Source of the DNA: Steroidobacter denitrificans
GTDB lineage: Bacteria > Pseudomonadota > Gammaproteobacteria > Steroidobacterales > Steroidobacteraceae
NCBI RefSeq assembly: GCF_001579945.1
Contig: NZ_CP011971.1
Location: forward strand, 2,912,030-2,976,029
Direction: 5' to 3'
DNA length: 64,000 bases
This document shows positions 37,687-47,027 of the stretch, in pieces. A program made the position numbers and the translations under genes. The notes under the pieces are model-generated. The model did not search any database. It saw nothing but the letters and a program-made list of their open reading frames with translations, and was not told the DNA's origin. Within the stretch, counting starts at the first letter, position 1. Every line of letters begins with the position of its first letter.

Positions 37687-38592
37687 ATGACGTCCGTGCC
37701 CGCTTCACCACAGCTCGAGTTGCAGCGCGAGCGTGGCTTCTGGCGTGCTTCGTTCTACGCCATGGCAAACCCCTGCGAGGTTCTGTGCGAGACCGCCGAC
37801 GAAGCGATTGTGCGCCGCATTGGTGCACTCGTCATGCAGGAAGCTGCGCGCATCGAGCGCAAGTTCAGCCGCTATCGTTCCGATAGCGTCGTTCATACGA
37901 TCAACACGGGGAGTGGCCGACCGCTGGTGGTCGATGACGAAACCGCAGATCTCATCGATTTCGGCGCCGCATTGTGGCAGCTGAGCGAGGGCGCGTTCGA
38001 TCTCACCTCGGGCGTGCTGCGGCGCGCCTGGCGGTTCGATTCCGGCGAAGCGCTGCCGTCCGCGAGCAGTGTTGCAGCGTTACGCAAGTACATCGGATGG
38101 CAGCACGTAAGCTGGCTGCGGCCGGAATTGATCCTGCCGAAAGGCATGGAGATCGACGTCGGCGGCATCGGGAAAGAATACGCCGTCGATCGCGCCGTAG
38201 CTCTCACCCAGACCGCCACCGACGATCCGGTGCTGGTTAACTTCGGCGGCGACCTGCGTGCCGCTGGTGCGCAGCCCCACGAAGGCGCTTGGCAAGTCGG
38301 CATAGAGTCTGCCGCAGCGCCCGAGCGTGCCGGTCAAGTGATCCGGCTGGGCGCAGGCGCCCTGGCCACGAGCGGCGCCACGCGTCATTTCATCGAGGTG
38401 AATGGAAAACGGTACGGCCACATCATCGATGCTCGCACCGGATGGCCGACGACCGATGCGCCGCGTTCGGTCACAGTCGCCGCGGACACCTGCAGCCAAG
38501 CAGGCGTTTTCACCACGCTCGCCATGCTGCGGGGCGCGAATGCCGAGGAATTCCTGAAAATGGAAGGCGTGCAGTTCTGGTGTCTTCGATAG
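37687..38592 (+). CDS. apbE: ApbE, FAD:protein FMN transferase
   Basis: A 301-residue ApbE with FYAMANPCEV at the front, IDVGGIGKEYAVDRAV (the usual DxGGIAKGYxVD), VNFGGDLRAAG and HIIDARTGWP, the FAD- and metal-binding set. It attaches FMN to Thr/Ser of exported proteins. No signal peptide or lipobox is evident, unlike most periplasmic ApbE proteins; other starts do not supply one. The last gene of the TlpA-DUF4266-DUF3570-ApbE set, it supplies the likely modifying enzyme. Confidence 0.9.
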   Translation: MTSVPASPQLELQRERGFWRASFYAMANPCEVLCETADEAIVRRIGALVMQEAARIERKFSRYRSDSVVHTINTGSGRPLVVDDETADLIDFGAALWQLSEGAFDLTSGVLRRAWRFDSGEALPSASSVAALRKYIGWQHVSWLRPELILPKGMEIDVGGIGKEYAVDRAVALTQTATDDPVLVNFGGDLRAAGAQPHEGAWQVGIESAAAPERAGQVIRLGAGALATSGATRHFIEVNGKRYGHIIDARTGWPTTDAPRSVTVAADTCSQAGVFTTLAMLRGANAEEFLKMEGVQFWCLR

Positions 38593-38617
38593 GCTCGGGT
38601 CGGGGTTGCGCATATAC

Positions 38618-39172
38618 TCAATCCTTCACGCGCTTGCGTCCGGTAACCATTGCGCGCACCAGATTTTCACGATGACGCAAGCTGCTGAATATGACGCCGA
38701 CGATATGGAGACCGACCAGGAAAAGCGTGCCGTTGGCAAATCCTTCATGCACCTCTTCCAGCGCTTCGCTGCCCCAAAAGGCATCGCTGGTAAGCAACCA
38801 GCCGGTCGTGCCCGTGCCGATCAACATCAGCAGCAGCGCCACGATCATCACGGCACCTGCCGGGTTGTGACCGAGGTGGCGCGCCTCACGACGCGCCACC
38901 AGGTCTTTCAGGTAACTGATCATCTTGCGCGGCGTCGGCACGAAACTGGAAAATCGCGCGTACTGCGTACCCACCAGTCCCCATGCCAGACGAAATGCAA
39001 CCAGCCCGAGCGCGGTGTAGCCAAGAGCTTGATGCCACCAGTCGCCATCGTCGCCGAGAGCATAGGCACCGAAGAAAACCAGCACCAGTGACCAGTGAAA
39101 GATCCGCACCAGCGGGTCCCACACCCGTACCGTTTCGGCACTGCTCGCGCTTACGGTCGAGACGGGCTTCAT
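38618..39172 (-). CDS. Cytochrome b561-type membrane protein
   Basis: A 184-residue four-helix di-haem cytochrome b (VWDPLVRIFHWSLVLVFFGA; WWHQALGYTALGLVAFRLAW; VGLHIVGVIFSSLRHRENLV), with the His ligands HW, H, H and H placed as in YceJ/Ni-hydrogenase b subunits. It passes electrons between quinol and periplasmic partners. The start overlaps the PepSY gene stop by 4 bp, so the two form an operon divergent from the response regulator. Confidence 0.9.
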   Translation of the reverse strand: MKPVSTVSASSAETVRVWDPLVRIFHWSLVLVFFGAYALGDDGDWWHQALGYTALGLVAFRLAWGLVGTQYARFSSFVPTPRKMISYLKDLVARREARHLGHNPAGAVMIVALLLMLIGTGTTGWLLTSDAFWGSEALEEVHEGFANGTLFLVGLHIVGVIFSSLRHRENLVRAMVTGRKRVKD

Positions 39173-39456
39173 TTCTTGCCTGCCCGGCCAACGACGCTGG
39201 CATCAACCGGATTGACGAAGAGTTCGACTTTCTTGCCATTCTTGTCCTTGGCGTACACCTCATAACAGCTTCCGCCCGTCTTGACCTTTCCCACGCTATA
39301 CCCTTGGGTTTCAAACTTGGCCTTGACGTCGGCGGGGCTCATCCACTTGGATTGCGGTTGGTTGGTGCATTCACCGTCATAGGTGGAAGCAAAAGCGCCG
39401 AACGACAAGGCAAGAAGTGTCAGCGCAGTCGTGAGCTTGGCGGATCGTATATTCAT
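39169..39456 (-). CDS. PepSY-domain periplasmic protein
   Basis: A 95-residue exported protein: signal peptide (ALTLLALSFGAFA), TYDGECTNQPQSKWMSPADV, then a PepSY fold (KFETQGYSVGKVKTGGSCYE, ending VNPVDASVVGRAGKK). Small PepSY proteins commonly accompany cytochrome b561 and a PmrAB/QseBC-like system. ATG 39456 has aaagga upstream. Divergent from the response regulator 191 bp away. Confidence 0.88.
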   Translation of the reverse strand: MNIRSAKLTTALTLLALSFGAFASTYDGECTNQPQSKWMSPADVKAKFETQGYSVGKVKTGGSCYEVYAKDKNGKKVELFVNPVDASVVGRAGKK

Positions 39457-39647
39457 GATATTTCCTTTCAGCAAGGTGAGGTTGACTTGGCGGGATGCCG
39501 GTATGCCGCTTGGCATGAGTGCAAATTGCGGTTAGGCGCTGAAGCGAACCTTAAGAAGGAGAAGCCAATTTTGCCGCCGCTTTCAGATCGCCTTAAGGTT
39601 GAATGCCGATACGGAGGATTCGCGCGAGACAGGCGGTTGGAGAGACG

Positions 39648-40313
39648 ATGCGCTTATTGCTGGTAGAGGATGACCCGATCCTCGGAAACGGCATTGAAGC
39701 CGGTTTGAAGCAGGCTGGCTTTACCGTGGACTGGGCTCGGGATGGCCGCAGCGCTCAACTTGCACTGGGAACGACCGCCTATGAACTGGTGGTGCTGGAT
39801 CTGGGCCTTCCACGTGTGACCGGTCTGGATCTGCTGCGACAATTGCGTGCGCGTGGCAATGATTTGCCCGTGCTGGTACTCACTGCCCGTGATACCGTAC
39901 GCGACCGCGTCACCGGCTTGGAAGCGGGCGCTGACGATTACCTGATCAAACCGTTTGATCTGACCGAGCTGGTGGCGCGCATCCGAGCGCTGCTCCGGCG
40001 CGCTCACGGCCGAAGCATAGATGCCATTCACTATCGAGATCTGGTATTGGTGCCCGACAGCCTGACAGTGACACGTGGTGAGAGAACCATCTCGCTCTCA
40101 AAGCGAGAGTGCGCGATTCTGGTCGACCTGCTGGAACATCGCGGCACGGCACTATCGCGCGCACGACTGGAAGAAAGTCTGTACGGCTGGAACGAAGAAG
40201 TCGAGAGCAACGCAGTCGAAGTGCATATCCACAACCTGCGTAAAAAGCTCGGAAGCGATCTGATCAAGACTATCCGCGGCGTCGGCTACCTGATCTCCAG
40301 GGAAGCGCCATGA
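39648..40313 (+). CDS. OmpR-family response regulator (QseB/PmrA-like)
   Basis: A 221-residue regulator: receiver domain (LLLVEDDPILGNGIEAGLKQ; phospho-Asp in VVLDLGLPR; K in LIKPFD) and winged-helix output (KRECAILVDLLEHRGTALSR; AVEVHIHNLRKKLG). Its stop overlaps the kinase start by 4 bp. It probably controls the divergent PepSY/cytochrome b genes and the ferric-reductase-like gene behind the kinase. Confidence 0.92.
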   Translation: MRLLLVEDDPILGNGIEAGLKQAGFTVDWARDGRSAQLALGTTAYELVVLDLGLPRVTGLDLLRQLRARGNDLPVLVLTARDTVRDRVTGLEAGADDYLIKPFDLTELVARIRALLRRAHGRSIDAIHYRDLVLVPDSLTVTRGERTISLSKRECAILVDLLEHRGTALSRARLEESLYGWNEEVESNAVEVHIHNLRKKLGSDLIKTIRGVGYLISREAP

Positions 40314-41665
40314 AGCGCTACTCCATCCGTCGTCGCCTGCTCTGGCTGCTACTCGGCAGCCTCGTTGTGGTCTGGAGCGCGATGCTAGGCGTCGGCTACC
40401 ACAAGGCGCACAAAGAAATTCATGAGCTTGCCGACGTCCGCCTGCAACAGGGAGCACACACGCTATTGACGCTCGATCTCAAGCGTTTGGCGCGGCTCGC
40501 AAAGACAAGTGAAGCGAACAAAGCGGAACACGGCGAAGACGATGAACACGGGGACGAAGCGCCGCCGCTGGCATTTCAGGTTTGGAGCGACGACGGCAAA
40601 CTGCTCCTGGCCAGCGCTGGAGCCCCCGATGCGCCCTATCGGCCGGGAAAGGGTTATGCCACCCGAATCATCGACCGTCGAGATTGGCGCAGTTACAGCG
40701 TGCATGATCGCAAACGTGACTATCAGGTGACGGTGCTGGAGCCGCTCTTCATACGCGAGCATCCTATTGCCGAGCTGGCCGGTCGCATGGGCCAGATGCT
40801 GGCTCTGGCTCTGCCATTGCTGGCGCTGCTGACCTGGCTCAGCATCCGCCATGGTCTGCGGCCACTGATGCGGCTGTCGGATGCGATCGGCGCGCGTGAT
40901 GCCATCAACCTGGAGGCGATTCAATTGCAACAGGTACCGGATGAAGTACGCCCGCTGATCACCGCGCTGAACGGACTGCTGCAACGGCTGGCGCACTCGC
41001 TCGACAAGGAACGCGCGTTCACGGCCGATGCCGCGCACGAATTGCGCACGCCTTTGGCGGCCATCAAGGTGCAGGCGGAAGTAGCGTTGGCGGCACAGGA
41101 TGAGGCGATCCGCCGACGAGCCATCGAACAAGTGATTGCCGGCGTCAACCGCACCACGCACCTGGCACAACAACTTTTGCTGCTGGCACGACTCGAGCAC
41201 GTCGAGCACGATACACGCCAAGCAGTCGATCTTGGCCAAGTGGCTGCCGACTGCATGGCGCAATGCGCAGACGAGGCTGGCCGGAAGGAAATCGAGTGCG
41301 AACTAGAGGCCGAGACGGACTGTGTCCTGCAAGGCGATCCGGCGATGCTTGCAGTACTGATCGACAACCTGCTCGACAACGCCATCAAGTACGGCCGCAG
41401 GGGCGGCCGCATCGTCGTCAGCGTGAGACGTGGTGCCGGTGCGCTACTGCTGGCCGTGGAAGATGATGGTAATGGCGTTTCAGAGACCGACCGCGCTCGC
41501 CTGCGGGACCGATTTTTTCGTATCGAAGGACAGGCCGTCCCGGGAAGCGGCTTGGGATTGTCCATCGTGGAGAAAATCGCCGCTGCGCATGGCGGCACCG
41601 TTGACATCGGTGTCGGCCTCGGCGGGCGCGGACTGGGTGTGAGCGTGAACTTTCCCAATCGATGA
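40310..41665 (+). CDS. QseC/PmrB-like sensor histidine kinase
   Basis: A 451-residue kinase: helix 1 (LLWLLLGSLVVVWSAMLGVG), a periplasmic sensor with a His/Asp/Glu-rich loop (NKAEHGEDDEHGDEAPP) that could bind a metal, helix 2 (ALALPLLALLTWLSI), HAMP-like linker, H-box AHELRTPLAAI and ATPase domain (NLLDNAIKYG; GSGLGLSIVEKI). Paired with the regulator just upstream. Confidence 0.92.
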   Translation: MKRYSIRRRLLWLLLGSLVVVWSAMLGVGYHKAHKEIHELADVRLQQGAHTLLTLDLKRLARLAKTSEANKAEHGEDDEHGDEAPPLAFQVWSDDGKLLLASAGAPDAPYRPGKGYATRIIDRRDWRSYSVHDRKRDYQVTVLEPLFIREHPIAELAGRMGQMLALALPLLALLTWLSIRHGLRPLMRLSDAIGARDAINLEAIQLQQVPDEVRPLITALNGLLQRLAHSLDKERAFTADAAHELRTPLAAIKVQAEVALAAQDEAIRRRAIEQVIAGVNRTTHLAQQLLLLARLEHVEHDTRQAVDLGQVAADCMAQCADEAGRKEIECELEAETDCVLQGDPAMLAVLIDNLLDNAIKYGRRGGRIVVSVRRGAGALLLAVEDDGNGVSETDRARLRDRFFRIEGQAVPGSGLGLSIVEKIAAAHGGTVDIGVGLGGRGLGVSVNFPNR

Positions 41666-41684
41666 ATCATTTCAAGGATGCCCT

Positions 41685-43034
41685 ATGCGAAACGTAAAGC
41701 GTGCCTTTTGGGGGGCGTTTCTTCTCCTGGTCGTCTTGTGGCTCATGGCCGAGCCCACGGTCTTTCGATCTTCCACCTTCTTCGGTTTGCGCGCAACCAT
41801 GGTGCAATTGACCGGCGTTGTCGCCATGGGCTGCATGGGTTTGGCGATGATACTGGCGCTGCGGCCACTGTGGCCCCAAGTCTGGATGGGCGGCCTCGAC
41901 AAGATGTACCGGTTACACAAATGGCTCGGCATCTCAGTCCTGGTCGTGGCCACCATTCACTGGATGTGGGCGAAATGGCCGAAATGGGCGGTAGGCTGGG
42001 GCTGGCTCGAACGTCCGGCACGCGGTGCCAAAGCTCAGATCGACAATCCGGTCGCGGCCTGGCTGTCGAACCAACGCGGCTTGGCAGAAGGCGTGGGTGA
42101 ATGGGCCTTCTACGCCGCCGCAGCACTGATTGCCTTGGCGCTGATTCATAAATTCCCGTACCGGCTGTTCTACAAGACGCATCGTCTCCTGGCCGTTGCT
42201 TATCTGGTGCTGGTCTTCCACGCCATCGTACTGATGAATTTCAGCTACTGGGCGTCACCTGTGGGCTGGCTGACAGCGGTACTGCTCGCCGCCGGAACCT
42301 GGGCAGCGCTCGTAGTACTGGCTCGCCGGATTGGCGCGAGCCGGAAAGTCCCGGGAACAATCACGTCCATGCGCTATTTCGCCGACGTGAGGGCTGTTGA
42401 AATCGAGACCGACGTGCAGGGTTGGCCGGGTCACAAACCTGGCCAGTTCGCCTTTGTCACATCACACGCCTCGGAAGGTGCACACCCCTACACCATCGCT
42501 TCCAGTTGGCACCCGCAGAACCCCAGGATCACCTTCATAGTCAAGGAACTGGGAGACTACACCCGCTGCCTGCGGGAAAATCTACATGCTGGGCATACGG
42601 TGAGAATCGAGGGGCCATATGGCTGCTTCACCTTCGACGACGGCCGGGCGCACCAGATTTGGATCGGCGGCGGCATCGGTATCACGCCCTTCATCGCACG
42701 TATGAAGCACATGGCGCTCGAACAGAAGGAGCGGGACTGGCCGGAAAACCAACGGATCGATCTCTTCCACAGCACCGCGGAAGTCGATCAGGAGGCGCTC
42801 GACAAGTTGACGGCTGATGCCGAGTCGGCGAACGTAACACTGCATATTCTGATTGACACGCGTGATGGCTTCCTGACGGGTGAACGCCTCCGGACTGCCG
42901 TGCCTGAATGGCGCAAAACGAGCATCTGGTTCTGCGGGCCAGCCGCCTTTGGCGAGGCGCTGAAGCGCGACCTGGCCGCTCACGGATATCCTGTAGAACA
43001 GCATTTCCATCAGGAGCTTTTCGCAATGCGGTAG
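41685..43034 (+). CDS. Ferric-reductase-like transmembrane flavoprotein
   Basis: A 449-residue protein: about six N-terminal helices with haem-ligand His residues (YRLHKWLGISVLVVATIHWM; YKTHRLLAVAYLVLVFHAIV), then a FAD-binding domain (KPGQFAFVTSHASEGAHPYT) and an NAD-binding domain (IWIGGGIGITPFIARMKHMA; WFCGPAAFGEALKRDL). This is the FRE/NOX-like 'predicted ferric reductase' family; the substrate (Fe3+, O2 or another acceptor) is not fixed. It is 20 bp after the kinase gene. Confidence 0.9.
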   Translation: MRNVKRAFWGAFLLLVVLWLMAEPTVFRSSTFFGLRATMVQLTGVVAMGCMGLAMILALRPLWPQVWMGGLDKMYRLHKWLGISVLVVATIHWMWAKWPKWAVGWGWLERPARGAKAQIDNPVAAWLSNQRGLAEGVGEWAFYAAAALIALALIHKFPYRLFYKTHRLLAVAYLVLVFHAIVLMNFSYWASPVGWLTAVLLAAGTWAALVVLARRIGASRKVPGTITSMRYFADVRAVEIETDVQGWPGHKPGQFAFVTSHASEGAHPYTIASSWHPQNPRITFIVKELGDYTRCLRENLHAGHTVRIEGPYGCFTFDDGRAHQIWIGGGIGITPFIARMKHMALEQKERDWPENQRIDLFHSTAEVDQEALDKLTADAESANVTLHILIDTRDGFLTGERLRTAVPEWRKTSIWFCGPAAFGEALKRDLAAHGYPVEQHFHQELFAMR

Positions 43035-43083
43035 GCGGACAAACCCCCGAGTTGGGGCACGGGACTTTCACTGAGGCGAAGCA

Positions 43084-43734
43084 ATGAACCACGGCAGCGA
43101 CGATCGGGTTTGGCGAGAGATCCTCGAGTTCTGGTTTCCGGAAGGGCGCTCGCTCCAGATCGATACCGCCGTCCACAAAAACCATTGGTACTGGCGGATG
43201 CGCGGCGGTGCGGACAGCGAAATTACAACCCGCTTCTCCAAACTCACTGCAGAAGCAGCCGCGGGCCATCTCGATCATTGGGCGTCCGATCCGGACGGTA
43301 GACTCGCACTCATCATCGTGCTCGACCAGTTCTCACGATCGGTCTGGCGAAACAGCGCCCGTGCCTTCGCGCAGGATCCCGCTGCGCTGGCTCTGGCACT
43401 GGAAGGGCTATCGAATGGTCACTATCTTGCGCTGCCCACGCCCTGGTTCAGGATCGTCCATGGTCTGCCGCTCGGCCACTGCGAGGGAGCAGATCACCTC
43501 GACCGTCTTGATCTGCTTATCGAGCTTCGCAAGGAAATAGCAGTGCAAGCACCGGGACACCTGCAGCCGATATATCAATCCCTGGTGAAACAGGCTCATG
43601 ATGTACGAACGGTCATAGCCGCCTTTGGACGACATCCTCACCGCAATCAGCTGCTCGGTCGCCCATCGACTGCCGCAGAAGAAACCTACGTGGCGCAAAG
43701 GCAATTTCCTCACCTGCGAGTATTCGAAGGGTAA
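43084..43734 (+). CDS. DUF924 (TPR-like) protein
   Basis: A 216-residue soluble helical protein with the DUF924 landmarks ILEFWFPEGRS, IIVLDQFSRSVWRNSARAFA and FGRHPHRNQLLGRPSTAAE. The family has a TPR-like fold and no proven role. It starts 50 bp after the ferric-reductase-like gene, probably in the same transcript. Confidence 0.9.
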   Translation: MNHGSDDRVWREILEFWFPEGRSLQIDTAVHKNHWYWRMRGGADSEITTRFSKLTAEAAAGHLDHWASDPDGRLALIIVLDQFSRSVWRNSARAFAQDPAALALALEGLSNGHYLALPTPWFRIVHGLPLGHCEGADHLDRLDLLIELRKEIAVQAPGHLQPIYQSLVKQAHDVRTVIAAFGRHPHRNQLLGRPSTAAEETYVAQRQFPHLRVFEG

Positions 43735-43771
43735 TCGCCTGCAGGGCAACATTGGACCACCGAGGTAGGAC

Positions 43772-44479
43772 ATGGCTCGTAATGCCCGGCATCAGGCGCC
43801 GATCCGCGTCCTGGTCGTGGACGATCACCCCGGACTGGTGAGCAACCTGTTCGCCTATCTGGAGCGCAGAAACTTCATTCTCGACGCGGCCAGAGATGGT
43901 GAGTCGGCCGCGGAACTCGGCGCCCACGGACACTACGACGTGCTCGTGCTCGACTGGATGCTGCCGAGGCTCGATGGATTGCAGGTGCTGCAGCGCTTGC
44001 GTGCCGCCGATGTGGATACGCCCATACTCATGCTCACTGCCAAGAGCGACCTTCCCGACAAGCTTTCCGGGTTTGCCGCCGGCGCTGACGACTACCTGAC
44101 CAAGCCGTTTTCGCTCGCGGAGCTCGAAGCCAGAATCCTGGCCTTGCATGCGAGACGGGTGGGACGTGAGAAAGTCCTGCAAGTGGGCGCGCTGCGCTAC
44201 GATCTGGCATCTCAACAGGTCACTCGCGATGGCCGGCTCATTCAGCTTCATAGCGGGCCGCGGAAGCTGCTTCAATTGCTGATGAAAGAGAGTCCGAGTC
44301 TCGTCACCAAGGACCGCTTGGAAAGCGTGCTTTGGGGCGACGACCGGCCCGACAAGGATCTGTTGCGAACACACATCTACGAACTACGCAGGCGCTTGGA
44401 TGCCGACCATCAGGCAAAGTTCTTGCAGACCATCCCGAGGATCGGCTATCGGATTGTCGATCCGGAATTCAATTCATGA
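43772..44479 (+). CDS. OmpR-family response regulator, system A
   Basis: A 235-residue regulator: receiver VLVVDDHPGLVSNLFAYLER with phospho-Asp in LDWMLPRLDG, DDYLTKPFSLAELEARI, then a winged helix (LESVLWGDDRPDKDLLRTHI, YELRRRLD). It is paralogous to the regulator at 48883 (same NLF-x-Y, LDWMLPR, LWGDD-P and RTHIYELRRR blocks). The stop overlaps its kinase gene by 4 bp. Confidence 0.92.
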   Translation: MARNARHQAPIRVLVVDDHPGLVSNLFAYLERRNFILDAARDGESAAELGAHGHYDVLVLDWMLPRLDGLQVLQRLRAADVDTPILMLTAKSDLPDKLSGFAAGADDYLTKPFSLAELEARILALHARRVGREKVLQVGALRYDLASQQVTRDGRLIQLHSGPRKLLQLLMKESPSLVTKDRLESVLWGDDRPDKDLLRTHIYELRRRLDADHQAKFLQTIPRIGYRIVDPEFNS

Positions 44480-45738
44480 AGCCTCGCCCACGCTTGAGAA
44501 AACTGATCGTCGTCAGCCTGGCCTGCTACACGATCGTACTGTCGTTGGCCGTATCTTTACACGGCCACCTGGTCAACGAGTACGTAGAGAGCCTGATATG
44601 GAAGTCGATGCTGGAAAACGAGATGGCCTATATCAAGCGGAAGATTGCCCAAGACCCGGAATACGGCTGGGCGGATCTCGATGCCCTTCACTGGTACGGC
44701 GAGCGCGGCAACCGGCCTATACCGTCGCAGTTCCAGGCACTGCCGGATGGCATGCACGATGAAGTGGTCGCGGATGGAAAGCTGTTCGCCATTCTCGTAG
44801 AGACCGGTGCTGAGGGGCGTAGAATTCTGGCACTCGATATCACGGATATGGAGCACAGGGAACTTGCAGTCGCAGCCGTGATTGCCGCCTCGATCATCCT
44901 GGTGATCGTCGTTCTGACCGTACTATCCTTCTACAGCGTGGACAGACTGCTGCGCCCGCTGACACGGATGGCTGACGAAATATCGAAACTTCCTCCCGAC
45001 GGTGGCCAGAGGATCGCGACCGCTGACAAGGACGCTCATGAGACCTATACGATTGCCGCCGCCGTCAATGGGTTCACCGATCGAATCCGCGACTATATCG
45101 AGCGCGAACGCAAGTTCATCAACGTGGCCAGTCACGAATTACGCACGCCCATCGCAGTGATGTCGGGCGTGACCGAAGTCGTGCTGGATCATCCCGATGC
45201 CACACCGGCCATCAAGCAGCACCTGCTGCGTTCCAAGCATATCATTGGCCAGATGGAAGATCTGGTGGCGGTGCTTCTGACCCTTGCACGTGCTCCGGAT
45301 ACGCTGGCTGCCCATTCCGATAACGTGGACGTTCGGGACGAACTACCCGCCATCGTGGCCGACCATGAGCACCTTTGCCAAGGGAAAGACTTGTCGATCA
45401 CCGTGGAACTGGAGTGGCCCATGCCGGTGGTCGCACCGCTTCACATCGTTCGCGTTGCGATCAGTAATCTCGTGCGTAATGCGATCGAGAATTGCGATCG
45501 CGGTGTCATTCGAATCTATTCCGATCGCCCTGGTGCGATCGTCATCGACGATCCTGGACACGGAATGACGCCCATGGAAATCAGCAGAATCTATACTCGC
45601 ATGGCCAAATCCGGCCAGAGCACATCAGGAGGGATTGGTATCGACCTGATCATGCGTATCTGTAGCCACTTCGGATGGAAACTCGATTTCGAATCGGCCG
45701 TCGGGCGGGGGACCAAGGCCACTCTCATCTTCCATTGA
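44476..45738 (+). CDS. Sensor histidine kinase, system A
   Basis: A 420-residue kinase: helix 1 (LACYTIVLSLAVSLHGHLVN), a periplasmic sensor of about 125 residues (ENEMAYIKRKIAQDPEYGWA; YGERGNRPIPSQFQALPDGM), helix 2 (VIAASIILVIVVLTVLSFYS), H-box SHELRTPIAVMSG and ATPase domain (LVRNAIENCDRG; DDPGHGM). It ends 3 bp from the convergent LAB_N gene. Closely paralogous to the kinase at 49571. Confidence 0.92.
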   Translation: MKPRPRLRKLIVVSLACYTIVLSLAVSLHGHLVNEYVESLIWKSMLENEMAYIKRKIAQDPEYGWADLDALHWYGERGNRPIPSQFQALPDGMHDEVVADGKLFAILVETGAEGRRILALDITDMEHRELAVAAVIAASIILVIVVLTVLSFYSVDRLLRPLTRMADEISKLPPDGGQRIATADKDAHETYTIAAAVNGFTDRIRDYIERERKFINVASHELRTPIAVMSGVTEVVLDHPDATPAIKQHLLRSKHIIGQMEDLVAVLLTLARAPDTLAAHSDNVDVRDELPAIVADHEHLCQGKDLSITVELEWPMPVVAPLHIVRVAISNLVRNAIENCDRGVIRIYSDRPGAIVIDDPGHGMTPMEISRIYTRMAKSGQSTSGGIGIDLIMRICSHFGWKLDFESAVGRGTKATLIFH

Positions 45739-45740
45739 AT

Positions 45741-46184
45741 CTATGATGGAGCCACATAAGACCGCACTCGTTTTCCTCCTGCCATGACCCTGCCTTTCAG
45801 CATTCCATTTGCCGGTGCAGCCGTCGAGTTTTCCGCATCAAGAGGCCGCGACGATTCCTCGGCTGCACGTTGTCGGCGACCGTGGCAAATGTCCAGGTAC
45901 AAGCTATACGCAGCCGTAAACGCCGGCAGCAGATTTTGCAACGCACCCACGGCATCCTGCTTGGATGAGAACAGAAAATAACTCAGCGCCATCAGGCTGC
46001 CGCCCAAACTCATATACCAGAACAGACGTGGAATCATTGGCTGTTGCGCTCGACGCGAAGCGACGAACTGAATCAGCCAACGCCCACCGAACAGCATCGC
46101 ACCGGTCAGTCCGATCAGCTTCCACGGCGTCATGTGCAAGCCGGTCCAACCCAGCCACATGATCTCCTGGTCCAGCGCGCTCAT
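45741..46184 (-). CDS. LAB_N (lipid A biosynthesis N-terminal) domain membrane protein
   Basis: A 147-residue protein with three to four helices (LIGLTGAMLFGGRWLIQFVA; FWYMSLGGSLMALSYFLFSS; LPAFTAAYSLYLDICH) matching the LAB_N domain found before LpxB or alone beside GT2/ArnT-like genes. It may help move or present lipid-linked sugar, but no biochemical role is established. It overlaps the GT2 gene by 4 bp. Confidence 0.82.
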   Translation of the reverse strand: MSALDQEIMWLGWTGLHMTPWKLIGLTGAMLFGGRWLIQFVASRRAQQPMIPRLFWYMSLGGSLMALSYFLFSSKQDAVGALQNLLPAFTAAYSLYLDICHGRRQRAAEESSRPLDAENSTAAPANGMLKGRVMAGGKRVRSYVAPS

Positions 46185-46915
46185 AGCTTACGCCCCGAGC
46201 CGATTTCGCTCACAATGGGCACATGGCTGCGCTGGATCAGCCAGGATACGCCCAGCAGATCGCGGACGCCGACCAATGCACGACCCAGATTGGTGTACTT
46301 GGATTGCCCTGTACGGCGCGGTCGGTGGGACACCGGTACGCTCATCGTCTTCCAGCCGGCGCGCTGCATCAGCGCAGGCAGGTAGCGGTGCATATGATCG
46401 AAGTACGGCAAATCCAGGAAGGCGGCGCGATTGAACAGCTTGATACCGCAGCCGGTGTCCGGCGTGTCGTCATGAAGCAGGCGCCGGCGAATGTGATTAG
46501 CCCAGTGTGAAGCCCAGCGCTTGCCGGCAGCGTCCTGACGATCGACTCGCCAGCCCGTGACCAGACGGACCAATGGATCGGCATTCGCGCGCGCCCGAAT
46601 CAAATCGTGAATGTCAGCCGGATCGTTCTGGCCGTCGCCGTCGAGCGTGACGACCCATGGGGACAGCGCATACTTCACTCCGGTACGAATAGCGGCACTT
46701 TGCCCGCAGCGGCACTGATGCACGAGCATGCGCAACTCGGGCACCTCGGCTGCCAGCGCGATCAGCACGTCGCGAGTATCATCCTCGGATCGATCATCCA
46801 CGCAGATAATGTCGAAAGCGACTTGTCCGCGCAGATGCTGGATAATTTCGCGAACTAAGGGTGCGATGTTGCCGCTTTCATTGAAAACCGGAATGACGAT
46901 GGATAGGGAGGTCAT
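46181..46915 (-). CDS. GT2 polyprenyl-phosphate glycosyltransferase (DPM1/ArnC-like)
   Basis: A 244-residue soluble GT2 enzyme: LSIVIPVFNESGNIAPLVRE, CVDDRSEDDT, VVTLDGDGQNDPADI (DxD) and a DTGCGIKLF segment. There is no C-terminal membrane helix pair, as in short DPM1-like forms. It should load a sugar onto undecaprenyl phosphate. ATG 46915 starts at the GT2 fold; 34 codons upstream do not fit. Operon: ArnT-like gene, GT2, LAB_N. Confidence 0.88.
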   Translation of the reverse strand: MTSLSIVIPVFNESGNIAPLVREIIQHLRGQVAFDIICVDDRSEDDTRDVLIALAAEVPELRMLVHQCRCGQSAAIRTGVKYALSPWVVTLDGDGQNDPADIHDLIRARANADPLVRLVTGWRVDRQDAAGKRWASHWANHIRRRLLHDDTPDTGCGIKLFNRAAFLDLPYFDHMHRYLPALMQRAGWKTMSVPVSHRPRRTGQSKYTNLGRALVGVRDLLGVSWLIQRSHVPIVSEIGSGRKL

Positions 46916-47027
46916 GGCACATCTCACGACGTAGCCCAGTATGCGACACCGCAGGTCGGAGAAATGTCGTGGCCTGGCCGGCTGGCGCACGGCGCATTTG
47001 GCCAACGCGCGGCCCATCGCATGGTCT

